A stretch of 64,000 nt of DNA from Kineococcus aurantiacus (GTDB lineage: Bacteria > Actinomycetota > Actinomycetes > Actinomycetales > Kineococcaceae): positions 3,534,001 through 3,598,000 of the forward strand of contig NZ_JACCBB010000001.1 in NCBI RefSeq assembly GCF_013409345.1. The letters are read 5' to 3'. The translations under genes and the position numbers were made by a program. Shown here one piece after another: positions 7,678 to 18,470 of the stretch (its first letter is position 1; every line of letters starts with the position of its first letter). The notes under the pieces are model-generated. The model searched no databases, was not told where the DNA came from, and saw only the letters and a program-made list of their open reading frames with translations.

Positions 7678-9764
7678 CCACCCTCACCGAGAAACCCGGC
7701 ACGCAGCGGCCGGTGACGCCCCACCGCGTCTCCAGCGGGGCGTTCAGCCCCCGCCAGCTCGTCCAGTCGCTGCCGGACGCGGTCCGCAAGCTCGACCCCC
7801 GGCACCTGGTCAAGACCCCCGTCATGTTCGTCGTCGGGCTCGGCGCCGTCCTCACGACGGTCCTGGCCGTCACCGACCCGTCGGTGTTCGCCTGGGTCAT
7901 CGTCGCCTGGCTCTGGATCACCGTGCTGTTCGCCAACCTCGCCGAGGCCGTCGCCGAGGGGCGCGGCCGGGCGCAGGCCGCGTCGCTGCGCAAGGTCAGC
8001 TCCGAGACCGTCGCCCGCCGGCTGCAGGACGGCCGGGAGACCCGCGTCCCGTCCTCCCAGCTGCGCGTCGGCGACCTCGTGGTCGTCGAGGCCGGTGAGA
8101 CGGTCCCCGGGGACGGCGACGTCGTCGAGGGCGTCGCCAGCGTCGACGAGTCGGCCATCACCGGGGAGTCGGCGCCCGTCATCCGCGAGTCCGGCGGTGA
8201 CCGCAGCGCCGTCACCGGCGGCACGACCGTCCTGTCCGACCGGGTCGTGGTCCGGGTCTCGGCCCGGCCCGGGGAGAGCTTCGTCGACCGGATGATCGCC
8301 CTCGTCGAGGGGTCGGCCCGGCAGCGGACGCCCAACGAGATCGCCCTGAACATCCTGCTGGCCAGCCTCACCCTGGTGTTCCTGCTGGCCGTGGTGACCC
8401 TGCAGCCCATGGCGATCTACTCCGGCAGGCCCCAGAGCCTGGTCGTGCTGGTGGCGCTGCTGGTCTGCCTCATCCCCACCACCATCGGCGCGCTCCTGTC
8501 GGCCATCGGCATCGCGGGGATGGACCGGCTCGTCCAGCGCAACGTCCTGGCCGTGTCGGGCCGCGCGGTCGAGGCCGCCGGGGACGTCGGGACCCTGCTG
8601 CTGGACAAGACCGGGACCATCACCCTCGGGAACCGGCAGGCGCACGAGCTCGTCGCCGCCCCCGGGGTGACCCTGGCCGAGCTCGCCGACGCCGCGCAGC
8701 TGTCCAGCCTCGCCGACGCCACCCCCGAGGGGCGGTCCGTCGTCGTGCTCGTCAAGGAGCGGTTCGGGCTGCGGGCCCGCGAGGACGGCGAGCTGGCCGG
8801 CGCCGAGTTCGTGCCCTTCACCGCCCAGACCCGCATGTCCGGCGTCGACCTGGTGACCGGGCAGGGCACCCGGCAGGTCCGCAAGGGCGCCGCGGCCGCC
8901 GCGACCCACTGGGTGCGCACCCTCGGCGGCGAGGTGCCCGCCGAGGTCGGCCAGGTCGTCGAGGACGTCTCCACCGCCGGCGGGACCCCCCTGGTCGTCG
9001 CGGAGAACTCCCGCGGGACGGCCCGGGTGCTGGGCGTCGTCCACCTCAAGGACGTCGTTAAGGAGGGCATGCGCGAGCGGTTCGAGCAGCTGCGCGCCAT
9101 GGGCATCCGCACCGTCATGGTGACCGGCGACAACGAGCGCACCGCCCGGGCCATCGCGGCCGAGGCCGGCGTCGACGACGTCCTGGCCGAGGCGACCCCG
9201 GAGGACAAGCTGGACCTCATCCGCCGCGAGCAGTCCGGCGGCCGGCTGGTGGCCATGATGGGCGACGGCACCAACGACGCCCCCGCGCTGGCCCAGGCCG
9301 ACGTCGGCGTGGCCATGAACACCGGGACGACCGCGGCCAAGGAGGCCGGGAACATGGTCGACCTGGACTCCAACCCGACGAAGCTCATCGAGATCGTCGA
9401 GATCGGCAAGCAGCTGCTCATCACCCGCGGCGCGCTGACGACGTTCTCCATCGCCAACGACATCGCGAAGTACTTCGCGATCATCCCGGCGATGTTCGTC
9501 ACGACGTTCCCGGGCCTGCAGGCGCTGAACGTCATGCGCCTGGCGACCCCCGAGTCGGCCATCGTCTCGGCCGTCGTGTTCAACGCGCTCGTCATCGTCG
9601 CCCTCATCCCGCTGGCCCTGCGCGGGGTGCGGTACCGCCCCTCCAGCGCCGCGGCCCTGCTGCGCCGCAACCTGTGGGTCTACGGCCTCGGCGGCGTCGT
9701 CGTGCCGTTCCTCGGCATCAAGCTCATCGACCTCCTCGTCTCCCAGATCCCCGGAATCGGTTGA
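7674..9764 (+). CDS. kdpB: potassium-transporting P-type ATPase subunit B
   Basis: 696 residues. P-type ATPase hallmarks are all present: TGES at residues 163-166 (actuator domain), the phosphorylation motif DKTGT with Asp311, and [10 protein letters not shown] in the phosphorylation domain hinge. KdpB hydrolyses ATP and drives K+ through KdpA. In E. coli the serine of TGES is an inhibitory phosphorylation site, and it is conserved here. The GTG start at 7674 overlaps the kdpA stop by 4 bp. Confidence 0.97.
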   Translation: MTTLTEKPGTQRPVTPHRVSSGAFSPRQLVQSLPDAVRKLDPRHLVKTPVMFVVGLGAVLTTVLAVTDPSVFAWVIVAWLWITVLFANLAEAVAEGRGRAQAASLRKVSSETVARRLQDGRETRVPSSQLRVGDLVVVEAGETVPGDGDVVEGVASVDESAITGESAPVIRESGGDRSAVTGGTTVLSDRVVVRVSARPGESFVDRMIALVEGSARQRTPNEIALNILLASLTLVFLLAVVTLQPMAIYSGRPQSLVVLVALLVCLIPTTIGALLSAIGIAGMDRLVQRNVLAVSGRAVEAAGDVGTLLLDKTGTITLGNRQAHELVAAPGVTLAELADAAQLSSLADATPEGRSVVVLVKERFGLRAREDGELAGAEFVPFTAQTRMSGVDLVTGQGTRQVRKGAAAAATHWVRTLGGEVPAEVGQVVEDVSTAGGTPLVVAENSRGTARVLGVVHLKDVVKEGMRERFEQLRAMGIRTVMVTGDNERTARAIAAEAGVDDVLAEATPEDKLDLIRREQSGGRLVAMMGDGTNDAPALAQADVGVAMNTGTTAAKEAGNMVDLDSNPTKLIEIVEIGKQLLITRGALTTFSIANDIAKYFAIIPAMFVTTFPGLQALNVMRLATPESAIVSAVVFNALVIVALIPLALRGVRYRPSSAAALLRRNLWVYGLGGVVVPFLGIKLIDLLVSQIPGIG

Positions 9765-9769
9765 TCCCC

Positions 9770-10366
9770 GTGTCCCTCACCGTCACCAACCTCCTGCGCC
9801 AGGCCCGCACGGGCCTGCTGCTCCTCCTCGCCGCCACCCTCGTCCTCGGCGTCGCCTACCCGCTCGCGGTGTTCGCGGTGGGCCGGCTCACCCCCGGCCG
9901 CGCCGACGGGCAGCTCGTCAGCGCCGGCGGCGCCCCGGTCGGGTCGCGCCTCCTCGGGCAGGCCTTCACCGGCGACGAGTGGTTCCACCCCCGCCCCTCC
10001 GCGGCCGGGGACGGGTACGACCCGACGGCCTCCGGCGCCTCGAACCTCGGCCCGGAGAGCACCGACCTGCTGGCGACCGTCGAGGAGCGGCGCGCGGCGG
10101 TCGCCGCGGCCGACGGCACCGACCCGGCCGCCGTCGCCCCCGACGCCCTCACCGCCTCGGGGTCCGGGCTCGACCCGGACATCTCCCCGGAGTACGCCCG
10201 CCAGCAGGTGGCGCGCGTCGCGCAGGCCCGCGGGCTGAGCACCGCGCAGGTGGACGGGCTCGTGGCGCAGCACACCGCCGGCCGGCAGCTGGGGTTCCTG
10301 GGCGAGCCCACGGTCAACGTCCTCGCCCTCAACCTGGCGCTGCGGGACCTCGCCGCGCGTGGGTGA
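9770..10366 (+). CDS. kdpC: potassium-transporting ATPase subunit C
   Basis: 198 residues: a single N-terminal membrane helix (LLLLLAATLVLGVAYPLAV) and a soluble domain with the family motifs GQAF, WFHPRPSA, SGSGLDPDISPEYA and NVLALNLAL. KdpC sits on the extracytoplasmic side of the complex and raises its K+/ATP affinity. The GTG at 9770, 5 bp after the kdpB stop, gives the usual N-terminus; a TTG at 9761 would add three residues. Confidence 0.95.
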   Translation: MSLTVTNLLRQARTGLLLLLAATLVLGVAYPLAVFAVGRLTPGRADGQLVSAGGAPVGSRLLGQAFTGDEWFHPRPSAAGDGYDPTASGASNLGPESTDLLATVEERRAAVAAADGTDPAAVAPDALTASGSGLDPDISPEYARQQVARVAQARGLSTAQVDGLVAQHTAGRQLGFLGEPTVNVLALNLALRDLAARG

Positions 10367-10376
10367 CACTGGACGG

Positions 10377-12947
10377 GTGAGCCCCGCCCCCGCCGCTCCC
10401 GCCGCCGACGTGGTGCGCCGGGGGCGGCTGCGGGTGTTCCTGGGCGCCGCCCCCGGCGTCGGGAAGACGTTCGCCGCGCTCGACGAGGCGCACCGCCGCC
10501 TCGACCGCGGCACCGACGTCGTCGTCGGGCTCGTGGAGTGCCACCGCCGCGAACGGACCGAGGCGCTGCTGGCGGGCCTGGAGGTCCTGCCGCGCCGCAC
10601 CACCCACCACCGCGGCCTCGAGGTGGGCGAGCTCGACGTCGAGGCCGTCCTGCGCCGCCGGCCCGAGGTGGTCGTCGTCGACGAGCTCGCCCACACCAAC
10701 GCGCCCGGCGTCGTGGAGGCCGGCGGCCACGCCAAGCGCTGGCAGGACGTCGAGCAGATCCTCGACGCCGGCATCGACGTCGTCTCCACGGTGAACATCC
10801 AGCACCTGGAGTCCCTCAACGACGTCGTCGAGCACATCACCGGCATCGAGCAGCGCGAGACGATCCCCGACGCCGTGCTCCGGGCGGCCGACCAGGTGCA
10901 GCTCGTCGACATGACCCCCGAAGCGCTGCAGCGCAGGCTCTCCCACGGCAACGTCTACGGCGCCGACCGGGTCGACGCGGCGCTGTCGAACTACTTCCGC
11001 ACCGGCAACCTCACGGCGCTGCGCGAACTGGCGCTGCTGTGGCTGGCCGACCGCGTCGACGAGGGGCTGGAGCGGTACCGGGCCCAGCAGGGCATCGAGG
11101 CGACGTGGCCCGCGCGCGAGCGCGTCGTCGTCGCCCTCACCGGGGGAGCGGAGGGCGCCACGCTGGTGCGCCGGGCCGCCCGGCTGGCCGGCCGCGGCGC
11201 CGGCGGGGAGCTGCACGCCGTCCACGTCGCCCGCGGCGACGGCCTGGTGCGCAGCTCACCGGCCCGGCTGGCCGAGCAGCGCGAGCTCGTCGAGGCGCTC
11301 GGCGGCACCTACCACCAGGTCGTCGGCGAGGACGTCGCCACGTCGCTGCTGGAGTTCGCCCGCGGCGTCAACGCCTCCCAGATCGTCGTGGGCGCCAGCC
11401 GGCACCGTCCCCTGGCGTCCCTGTTCCGGCGCAGCGTCGGCGACGGCGTCGTCCGGGGGGCCGGGGCGATCGACGTCCTCGTCGTCACCCACGACCAGCA
11501 GGCCCGGCCCTTCGGGCTGCCCCGGCGCGCCGGGGCGGCGCTGCCGGGGTCGCGCCGGGTCCTGGGCTGGGTCGTCGCGCTGCTGGGCCCGCTGGCCGTC
11601 ACGGGCCTGCTGGTCCTGCTGCCCCACCAGGACCTGTCGACCGACCTCATGGCCTTCCTCGTCGTGGTCGTGGCCGCCGCCCTCGTCGGCGGTGTCCTGC
11701 CCGCGCTGGCGGCGGCCCTCGTCGCGGGGCTGGCCGTGAACTGGTTCTTCACCGAGCCCGTGCACCAGTTCACGATCGCCCAGCCCGCCAACGCCATCGC
11801 CCTCGCGGTGTTCCTGCTCGTCGCGCTCGCGGTCTCCAGCACGGTCGACACCGCGGCCCGCCGCACCCGCGACGCCCAGCGCTCCCGCGCCGAGTCCGAG
11901 GCGCTGTCGGTGCTGACCCGCACGGCGCTGCTGGCCGCCGACCCGCTGACCGAGGCGATGCGGCACACCCGCCAGACCTTCGCGGTCGACTCCGTGACCC
12001 TGCTCGAACGCGCCGACGCGCGGTCGCCGTGGACGGTCGCCGCGGCGACGGGGGACCCCGTGTGCACCCAGCCCGGGGACGCCGACGCCGAGGTGGTCGT
12101 CGACGACCTGACCTGCCTGGTCCTGCGGGGCCGGTTGCTGGTGGCCGACGACCGGCGCGTGCTGGAGGTGTTCGCGGCGCAGATCGCGGCGGTCCGGCAG
12201 AAGCAGCGGTTGCGGGCCGAGGCCGCGCAGGTGCGCCGGCTGGAGGAGGGCGACGCGGTGCGCGGGGCCCTGCTGACGGCCGTCTCGCACGACCTGCGGA
12301 CCCCGCTGGCGACGCTGAAGGCGTCGCTGGACAGCCTGCGCGCCAAGGACATCGACCTGCCCGAGGACGTCCGCGACGAGCTGCTCGCCGAGGTGGGGCA
12401 CTCCGCCGACCGGTTGCAGGGGCTCATCGACGACCTGCTCGACCTGACGCGCGTGCGCAGCGGCGTCGTCGAACCGCACCTCGTCGTCGTCGACCTCGAC
12501 GAGGTCGTCCACGCGGCCGTGCGCGACCTGCCCGGCGTCGAGGTGCGCGTCCCGGCCGACCTCCCGCCGGTCTCGACCGACCCGGGCCTGCTGCAGCGGG
12601 TCGTGGCCAACCTCGTGCAGAACGCCGTCCGGCACGGCGGGAACGGCGTGCAGGTCGACGCGGCCGTCTCCACCGAGGACGGGCACCGGGCGGTCCGGCT
12701 GCTCGTCGTCGACCACGGCCCGGGCCTGCCGGGCGCGGCCAAGGAGCGCGCGTTCACCCCCTTCCAGCGCCTGGGGGACCGGTCGACGGCCGGGCTCGGG
12801 CTCGGGCTGGCCGTCGCGCGCGGCCTCGCCGAGGCCGTCGGGGGCCGGCTGGACGCCGCCGACACCCCCGGTGGGGGGCTGACGATGGTGCTGGACCTAC
12901 CGTTGGCCGGTCACGTCCACGAACTCGCGGAGGTCCGGCCCGGATGA
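10377..12947 (+). CDS. kdpD: sensor histidine kinase KdpD
   Basis: 856 residues in standard KdpD order. The cytoplasmic KdpD domain has Walker A GAAPGVGKT (residues 23-31) and DELAHTNAPG. It is followed by a universal-stress-like domain (about 240-370), four membrane helices (about 395-500), a GAF-like segment, a HisKA domain with His638 in VSHDLRTP, and an HATPase domain with NLVQNAVRHGG and GLGLGLAVARG. It senses K+/turgor and phosphorylates KdpE. The GTG at 10377 is preferred over the GTG at 10359, which lies inside kdpC. GACACT, 6 nt upstream, could be a weak internal promoter. Confidence 0.95.
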   Translation: MSPAPAAPAADVVRRGRLRVFLGAAPGVGKTFAALDEAHRRLDRGTDVVVGLVECHRRERTEALLAGLEVLPRRTTHHRGLEVGELDVEAVLRRRPEVVVVDELAHTNAPGVVEAGGHAKRWQDVEQILDAGIDVVSTVNIQHLESLNDVVEHITGIEQRETIPDAVLRAADQVQLVDMTPEALQRRLSHGNVYGADRVDAALSNYFRTGNLTALRELALLWLADRVDEGLERYRAQQGIEATWPARERVVVALTGGAEGATLVRRAARLAGRGAGGELHAVHVARGDGLVRSSPARLAEQRELVEALGGTYHQVVGEDVATSLLEFARGVNASQIVVGASRHRPLASLFRRSVGDGVVRGAGAIDVLVVTHDQQARPFGLPRRAGAALPGSRRVLGWVVALLGPLAVTGLLVLLPHQDLSTDLMAFLVVVVAAALVGGVLPALAAALVAGLAVNWFFTEPVHQFTIAQPANAIALAVFLLVALAVSSTVDTAARRTRDAQRSRAESEALSVLTRTALLAADPLTEAMRHTRQTFAVDSVTLLERADARSPWTVAAATGDPVCTQPGDADAEVVVDDLTCLVLRGRLLVADDRRVLEVFAAQIAAVRQKQRLRAEAAQVRRLEEGDAVRGALLTAVSHDLRTPLATLKASLDSLRAKDIDLPEDVRDELLAEVGHSADRLQGLIDDLLDLTRVRSGVVEPHLVVVDLDEVVHAAVRDLPGVEVRVPADLPPVSTDPGLLQRVVANLVQNAVRHGGNGVQVDAAVSTEDGHRAVRLLVVDHGPGLPGAAKERAFTPFQRLGDRSTAGLGLGLAVARGLAEAVGGRLDAADTPGGGLTMVLDLPLAGHVHELAEVRPG

Positions 12948-13621
12948 GCCGAGTGCTCGTCGTCGACGACGAACCGGGGCTGCGGCGGGCGTTGTCGATC
13001 AACCTCTCCGCCCGCGGCTGGGACGTCACCGTGGCCGCCGACGGCGCGTCGGCGCTGGAGGCCGCCGCCGCCACCCACCCCGACGTGGTGCTGCTCGACC
13101 TGGGCCTGCCCGACCTCGACGGGCTGGAGGTCATCGCGGGCATCCGGGGCTGGAGCCCGGTCCCCATCATCGTGCTCACGGCGCGCACGGCCTCCGCCGA
13201 CGCCGTGGAGGCCCTCGACGCCGGCGCCGACGACTACGTCACGAAGCCCTTCGCCATGGACGTGCTGCTCGCCCGGCTGCGCGCCGCGGCCCGCCGCGGC
13301 GCGGTGCAGGAGGCGGCGCCGGAGGTCCTCGACGTCGGCGACCTGCACATCGACCTCGCCCGCCGCACCGTCACCCGGGACGGCGAGCCCGTGAAGCTGA
13401 CCCCCACCGAGTGGCACCTGCTGCAGGTGCTGGTGACCAACGCGGGCCGCCTGGTGAGCCAGACCCAGCTGCTGCAGGAGGTCTGGGGACCGGCGTACGG
13501 GCGCGAGACGAACTACCTGCGCGTGTACGTGGGGCAGCTGCGCCGCAAGCTGGAGAAGGTGCCGGGCTCGCCCGTGCACCTCATCACCGAACCGGGCATG
13601 GGGTACCGCTTCGAGCTGTGA
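12944..13621 (+). CDS. kdpE: response regulator KdpE
   Basis: 225 residues: a receiver domain (acidic pocket Asp8/Asp9, phospho-acceptor Asp52 in LLDLGLPD, TKPF lysine) and an OmpR/PhoB winged-helix DNA-binding domain (LTPTEWHLLQVL, NYLRVYVGQLRRKL). Phosphorylated by KdpD, it should activate kdp transcription. The ATG overlaps the kdpD stop (ATGA). The GTCAAG repeats before the kdp operon and before the next gene are the obvious candidate targets. Confidence 0.96.
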   Translation: MSRVLVVDDEPGLRRALSINLSARGWDVTVAADGASALEAAAATHPDVVLLDLGLPDLDGLEVIAGIRGWSPVPIIVLTARTASADAVEALDAGADDYVTKPFAMDVLLARLRAAARRGAVQEAAPEVLDVGDLHIDLARRTVTRDGEPVKLTPTEWHLLQVLVTNAGRLVSQTQLLQEVWGPAYGRETNYLRVYVGQLRRKLEKVPGSPVHLITEPGMGYRFEL

Positions 13622-13647
13622 ACCGCCGGCCGCGGCGGCGGGCCGGC

Positions 13648-13664
13648 GTCAAGGTGGCGTCAAG
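13648..13664. promoter_or_regulatory. two-copy GTCAAG direct repeat, predicted second KdpE box
   Basis: GTCAAG begins at 13648 and again at 13659, an 11-bp period, between kdpE and the permease gene. The hexamer and spacing are the same as in the five-copy array before kdp. It suggests that KdpE also controls the permease. Confidence 0.5.
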
Positions 13665-13705
13665 ACCGGCGGGTCGGGTTGCCGGGTGCGGGGTGCCGTG
13701 CGTCG

Positions 13706-15643
13706 ATGACGGCCGTGACACCCCGTGAGTCGGCCCGTTCCTGGTTGCTGGAGGGCCTCGCCGACCGCGCGGCCCACCAGCCCGGCCCCCACCGGCGGCC
13801 CCCGCAGGAGCACGCCGGCCACCCGTGGTGGAAGGTCGTGTGCCTCACCGGCGTCGACTACTTCTCGACCCTGGGCTACCAGCCGGCCATCGCCTTCCTC
13901 GCCGCCGGCGTCATCTCGCCGCTGGCGACCCTCGTGCTCGTGCTCGTGACGCTGTTCGGGGCGCTGCCGGTCTACCGGCGGGTGGCGCAGGAGAGCCCGC
14001 ACGGCGAGGGGTCCATCGCCATGCTGGAGAAGGTCCTGCCCTGGTGGGGCGGGAAGCTGTTCGTCCTGGCGCTGCTGGGGTTCGCCGCGACCGACTTCCT
14101 CATCACCATGACGCTGTCGGCCGCCGACGCCACCAAGCACGCGCTGGAGAACCCCTACGTCCCGCAGCTCCTCCAGGGCCACCAGCTCGGGATCACCCTG
14201 TTCCTGCTCGCCCTGCTCGGCGCCGTGTTCCTGCGGGGTTTCTCCGAGGCCATCGGCGTCGCCGTCGTGCTCGTCGTGGCGTTCCTGGGCCTCAACGCCG
14301 TGGTCGTCGCCGACGCCGTGCTCCACGTCGCGGGGCAGCCCGTCTCGGTGCAGCGGTGGTGGGAAGCCGTGCTGGCGCAGGGCAGCTCGCCCCTCGCCGT
14401 CGTCGGGGCCGCCCTCATCGTCTTCCCGCAGCTGGCGCTGGGGTTGTCGGGCTTCGAGACCGGTGTCCTCGTCATGCCGCAGATCAGGGGCGGCTCGGCC
14501 GGGCCGGGCCTGGTGCGGCGCGTCGCGGGGGCGCGGACCCTGCTCACGGTCGCGGCGCTGGTCATGAGCACGTTCCTGCTGGCCTCCAGCTTCGCCACCA
14601 GCGTCCTCATCCCCGCGCAGGAGTTCCAGCCGGGCGGGTCGGCGAACGGCCGCGCCCTGGCCTACCTCGCGCACGAGTACCTCGGCAACGGTTTCGGCAC
14701 GCTCTACGACGTCTCCACCATCGCGATCCTGTGGTTCGCCGGTGCCTCGGCCATGGCGGGCCTGCTGAACCTCGTCCCGCGGTACCTGCCCCGGTACGGC
14801 ATGGCCCCGCAGTGGGCCCGGGCCGTGCGGCCGCTCGTCCTGGTGTTCACCGCGGTGGCCTTCCTCGTCACCTGGCTCTTCGACGCCGACGTCGACGCGC
14901 AAGGCGGGGCGTACGCCACCGGCGTCCTGGTCCTCATCACCTCCGCGACCGTCGCGGTGACGCTGTCCGCGCACCGCCACGGGCAGCGGCGGGCGCGCAC
15001 GTTCTTCGCCGTCGTCGCCGTCGTGTTCGCCTACACCACGGTCGCCAACGTCGTCGAGCGCCCCGAGGGCGTCCAGATCGCGGCCTGCTTCATCACCGCG
15101 ATCGTCGCGGTGTCGCTGGTCTCCCGCGCCCTGCGCGCCTTCGAGCTGCGCGCCGACGGGGTGCGCTTCGACGACACGGCGCGGCGGTTCCTCGACGACG
15201 CCGCCGCCCGCGGGGCGCTGAACGTCATCGCCAACGAACCCGACGAGCGGGACGCGGAGGAGTACGACCGCAAGATGTACGACGAACGCCGCGACCAGCA
15301 CATCCCCGCCGACGAACCCGCGGTGTTCCTTGAGGTCACCGTGACCGACGCCTCCGACTTCGAGACCGAACTGGTCGTCCACGGGGAGGAACGCTTCGGC
15401 CACCGCGTCCTGACGGTCCGCAGCTCGGCCGTCGCGAACTCCGTGGCCGCCGTGGCGCTCGCCGTGCGCGACGAGACGGGGGTCCTGCCCGACGTGTGGT
15501 TCGAGTGGTCGGAGGGGAACCCGCTGGTGAACATCGTCCGGTTCCTCCTCCTGGGCGTGGGCGAGGTCGCGCCCGTCACCCGCGAGGTGGTCCGGCGCGC
15601 CGTTCCCGACCCCGCGCAGCGGCCCCGCGTGCACGCGGGCTGA
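13706..15643 (+). CDS. APC-superfamily permease, probable potassium (or amino-acid) transporter
   Basis: 645 residues: about 12 hydrophobic segments, then a 150-residue hydrophilic C-terminal domain starting near residue 500. The N-terminal [13 protein letters not shown] is placed like the first helix of APC carriers, and the overall plan (permease core plus cytosolic tail) resembles the Kup and KimA potassium importers, though no diagnostic Kup motif (GDIGTSPLY) is present. The location after kdpE and the GTCAAG pair upstream favour potassium. An amino-acid substrate remains possible. The ATG at 13706 is chosen; a TTG at 13679 would extend it by 9 residues. Confidence 0.75.
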   Translation: MTAVTPRESARSWLLEGLADRAAHQPGPHRRPPQEHAGHPWWKVVCLTGVDYFSTLGYQPAIAFLAAGVISPLATLVLVLVTLFGALPVYRRVAQESPHGEGSIAMLEKVLPWWGGKLFVLALLGFAATDFLITMTLSAADATKHALENPYVPQLLQGHQLGITLFLLALLGAVFLRGFSEAIGVAVVLVVAFLGLNAVVVADAVLHVAGQPVSVQRWWEAVLAQGSSPLAVVGAALIVFPQLALGLSGFETGVLVMPQIRGGSAGPGLVRRVAGARTLLTVAALVMSTFLLASSFATSVLIPAQEFQPGGSANGRALAYLAHEYLGNGFGTLYDVSTIAILWFAGASAMAGLLNLVPRYLPRYGMAPQWARAVRPLVLVFTAVAFLVTWLFDADVDAQGGAYATGVLVLITSATVAVTLSAHRHGQRRARTFFAVVAVVFAYTTVANVVERPEGVQIAACFITAIVAVSLVSRALRAFELRADGVRFDDTARRFLDDAAARGALNVIANEPDERDAEEYDRKMYDERRDQHIPADEPAVFLEVTVTDASDFETELVVHGEERFGHRVLTVRSSAVANSVAAVALAVRDETGVLPDVWFEWSEGNPLVNIVRFLLLGVGEVAPVTREVVRRAVPDPAQRPRVHAG

Positions 15644-15717
15644 ACCGGCCCCGCGTGCCCGCCCGGCCGCGCGACCCCGTGGTGCGGCCCGGGCCGGGGG
15701 TGCGCGAGAGTGGCGGG

Positions 15718-16797
15718 GTGGCGAGCCAGGAGGTGGACGGTCCCGCGGGGCGCCCCCCGGCCGCCCCGCTGCGCTGGGTGGGGCTGGGCGCGGCCACGGC
15801 CGGGGCCCTGTGCGTCGTCGACGTCGCCGGCCGGGCCTTCGAGGGGTCGTACGCGAACATCGCCGCCACCCTCGCCCTCGCCCCGGCCCTGACGGCGGTC
15901 GGCGGCACCCGGCGCCACACGGCGTGGGTGGGCGTCCTGGCGCTGGCCTGCACGGTCGCCCTCGTGCTCGCCGACGGCCTCCCGCTGGCCGCCAGCGTCG
16001 TCCGCTGCACCGTCGTGGGGGTGGCCGCGGTCGTGGCGGCCGTCGTCGCCGGCCGCCGCACCGCGCAGGTGGCGCAGCTGAAGGACCGCCGCGAGACGGC
16101 CCGGGCGCTGCAGGAGGCGATGCTGAGCGACCTGCCGGTCCTGGGCTCGCTGGACCTGACCGCCCGCTACCTGCCGGCCCGCACGGGCGACCAGGTGGGC
16201 GGTGACTGGTACGACGCCGTCGTCGGCGCCGACGGGGTGACGACCCTCGTCATCGGGGACGTCACGGGGCACGACGTGCACGCCGCGGCCCGCATGGGTC
16301 AGGTCCGGGCCATGCTGCGGGCCTACGCCGTCGAGGGCGGGCAGGGGCCCGCCGCGCTGCTGGCCCGTCTCGACGCCGCCGTGGACCTGCTGCGCCTGGA
16401 CGTGCTCGCCACGGTCGCCGTCGTGCGGTTCGGTCCCGGGCAGGACCTGCGCTGGGTCAACGCCGGTCACCCGCCCCCGGCGCTGCTGCGGGCCGACGGC
16501 CGCGTCGAGCTGCTCGCCGACGACCTGCAGGACGTGCTCGTGGGGGTGCTGGGCGACCCCGTCCGCACCGAGCGCACCGTGCCGTTCGGCGTCGGGGACA
16601 CGCTGCTGCTCTACACCGACGGCCTCGTCGAGCGCCGCGGGGAGGACCTGCGGGACGGCAACCGCCGGCTGCTCACGGCGCTGGCGGCGCACCGGTCCGC
16701 GGCTCCGGCCGGGCTCCTCGACGGGGTCCTGCGCGACGTGCTCGGCCCCGACCACCTCGACGACGTGGCGGTGCTGGCGGCGCGCCTGCTGCGGTGA
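15718..16797 (+). CDS. membrane-anchored SpoIIE-type protein phosphatase (PP2C family)
   Basis: 359 residues. Three or four hydrophobic segments (about residues 20-110) are followed by a short linker helix and a SpoIIE/RsbU-like PPM phosphatase domain with GGDWYDAV, VIGDVTGHDV, NAGHPPP and LYTDGLVE. The metal-binding aspartates are intact. Such enzymes dephosphorylate anti-anti-sigma factors in stress signalling. No partner genes (anti-sigma or STAS) lie next to it, so its pathway is unknown. The GTG at 15718 fits the start of the first hydrophobic stretch. Confidence 0.85.
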   Translation: MASQEVDGPAGRPPAAPLRWVGLGAATAGALCVVDVAGRAFEGSYANIAATLALAPALTAVGGTRRHTAWVGVLALACTVALVLADGLPLAASVVRCTVVGVAAVVAAVVAGRRTAQVAQLKDRRETARALQEAMLSDLPVLGSLDLTARYLPARTGDQVGGDWYDAVVGADGVTTLVIGDVTGHDVHAAARMGQVRAMLRAYAVEGGQGPAALLARLDAAVDLLRLDVLATVAVVRFGPGQDLRWVNAGHPPPALLRADGRVELLADDLQDVLVGVLGDPVRTERTVPFGVGDTLLLYTDGLVERRGEDLRDGNRRLLTALAAHRSAAPAGLLDGVLRDVLGPDHLDDVAVLAARLLR

Positions 16798-16831
16798 GCC
16801 GGGCCGGGGGTCGGGCCGGTGGGCCGCCGGG

Positions 16832-18352
16832 TCAGTGGCGGATCCAGCCGAACGTCCGCTGCACGGCCTGCTGCCAGTCCTCCCAGCCGCGCTCGCGCAC
16901 CTCCGGTTCCATGGCGGGCCGCCATTCCCCCGCGCGGTGCCAGCGCCGGCGCAGCGCGTCGGTGTCGGGCCAGAAACCCACCGCGAGCCCCGCCGCGTAC
17001 GCCGCGCCCAGCGACACGGTCTCGCTGACCATGGGCCGCACGACGGGGGCGTCGAGGACGTCGGCGACGGTCTGCATGAGCAGGTTGTTGCTCGTCATGC
17101 CGCCGTCGACGCGCAGCGACGTCAGCCGCAGCCCCGAGTCGGCGTCCATCGCCTCGACGACCTCGCGGGTCTGCCAGGCCGTGGACTCCAGCGCGGCGCG
17201 GGCGATGTGGCCCTTCGTGACGTACGACGTCAGGCCGATGAGCAGACCGCGCGCCTCCGCCCGCCAGTGCGGGGCGAACAGGCCCGAGAACGCCGGCACG
17301 AAGTAGCAGCCGCCGTTGTCCGGGACGGTGCGCGCGAGGGTCTCGACCTCGGGGGCGGTGGAGATGAGCCCCAGGTTGTCCCGCAACCACTGCACGAGCG
17401 CGCCCGTCACGGCGATGGACCCCTCCAGCGCGTACGCGGGCGGTTCGTCCCCGATGCGGTGGGCGACCGTCGTCAGCAGGCCGTGCGAGGACCGGGTGAT
17501 CTCCGAGCCGGTGTTCATCAGCAGGAAGCTGCCCGTGCCGTACGTGCACTTGGCCTCCCCGGGGGAGAAGCACGTCTGGCCGAACAGGGCGGCCTGCTGG
17601 TCGCCGAGGGCGGCCCCGATGCGCGCGCCGGGCACCACCGAGCGGGCCAGGCCGTACACCTGCGAGCTGGGGACGATCTCCGGCAGCGCCCGGCGCGGGA
17701 TCCCGAACACCTCCAGCATCCCGGGGGAGTAGTCGAGGGTCCGCAGGTCCATGAGCATCGTGCGGCTGGCGTTGGTGACGTCGGTGACGTGCCGGCCGCC
17801 GTCCGGGCCGCCCGTCAGGTTCCACACCAGCCAGGAGTCGATGGTGCCGAACAGGACGTCGCCGTTCTCGGCGCGCCGGCGCAGCGCGGCGTCCTGGCGC
17901 AGCACCCACGCGATGCGGGGACCGGAGAAGTACGTCGCCAGCGGCAGCCCGCACACCTCGGTGAACCGGTCCGCGCCGCCGTCGGTGGCGAGCTCCTCGA
18001 CGAGGTCGGCGGTGCGGGTGTCCTGCCAGACGATCGCGGGCCCCACGGGGTCGCCCGTGCGCCGGTCCCACGCGACGACGGTCTCGCGCTGGTTGGCGAT
18101 GCCGATCGCGACGACGTCGGCCGGGGTCGCCTCCACCTGGGCCATGGCCTGCGGGACGAGCCGGGCGACGTTGCGCCAGATCTCGGCGGCGTCGTGCTCG
18201 ACCCAGCCGGGGCGGGGGTAGTGCTGGCGGTGCTCGCGCTGGGCGACGGCGACGAGGCGGCCGGCGTGGTCGAAGAGGATGCACCGGGTGGAGGTGGTGC
18301 CCTGGTCGACGGCGACGACGTAGCCGCGGTGCTCGTCCCTCACGGGCGCCAT
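16832..18352 (-). CDS. glpK: glycerol kinase
   Basis: 506 residues, family length. FGGY-kinase motifs are clear: VDQGTTSTR at the ATP/substrate lobe (Asp16), NQRET, WQDTRT, the catalytic-base motif [24 protein letters not shown], and the C-terminal [12 protein letters not shown]. It phosphorylates glycerol to glycerol-3-phosphate for catabolism or lipid synthesis. The ATG at 18352 gives the standard N-terminus. No facilitator (glpF) or dehydrogenase (glpD) is beside it. It lies downstream of an IclR gene and of the four-copy dyad repeat, which is a likely operator. Confidence 0.96.
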   Translation of the reverse strand: MAPVRDEHRGYVVAVDQGTTSTRCILFDHAGRLVAVAQREHRQHYPRPGWVEHDAAEIWRNVARLVPQAMAQVEATPADVVAIGIANQRETVVAWDRRTGDPVGPAIVWQDTRTADLVEELATDGGADRFTEVCGLPLATYFSGPRIAWVLRQDAALRRRAENGDVLFGTIDSWLVWNLTGGPDGGRHVTDVTNASRTMLMDLRTLDYSPGMLEVFGIPRRALPEIVPSSQVYGLARSVVPGARIGAALGDQQAALFGQTCFSPGEAKCTYGTGSFLLMNTGSEITRSSHGLLTTVAHRIGDEPPAYALEGSIAVTGALVQWLRDNLGLISTAPEVETLARTVPDNGGCYFVPAFSGLFAPHWRAEARGLLIGLTSYVTKGHIARAALESTAWQTREVVEAMDADSGLRLTSLRVDGGMTSNNLLMQTVADVLDAPVVRPMVSETVSLGAAYAAGLAVGFWPDTDALRRRWHRAGEWRPAMEPEVRERGWEDWQQAVQRTFGWIRH

Positions 18353-18391
18353 CCTGCCCGACGCGCCCCCCGCCCCCCGCCCGGTCACCGA

Positions 18392-18470
18392 AGTGCCCGA
18401 TCACCACTGTGCTTGATCACCGCGGGAGGGGAACCCCCACCGTGATCAAGCACTCTCGTGATCAAGCACT
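18392..18470. repeat. four-copy dyad repeat between iclR and glpK, possible operator/hairpin
   Basis: Two copies of GTGATCAAGCACT (18442-18454 and 18458-18470) face two inverted copies (18408-18420 TGTGCTTGATCAC; 18392-18404 AGTGCCCGATCAC, diverged). Copies on each side are 16 bp apart, and all four are symmetric about base 18431. The outer copy touches the iclR stop codon, and the other edge is 39 bp before the glpK start. It could be a cooperative operator for the IclR protein, or fold as an RNA hairpin ending iclR transcription. Confidence 0.7.
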
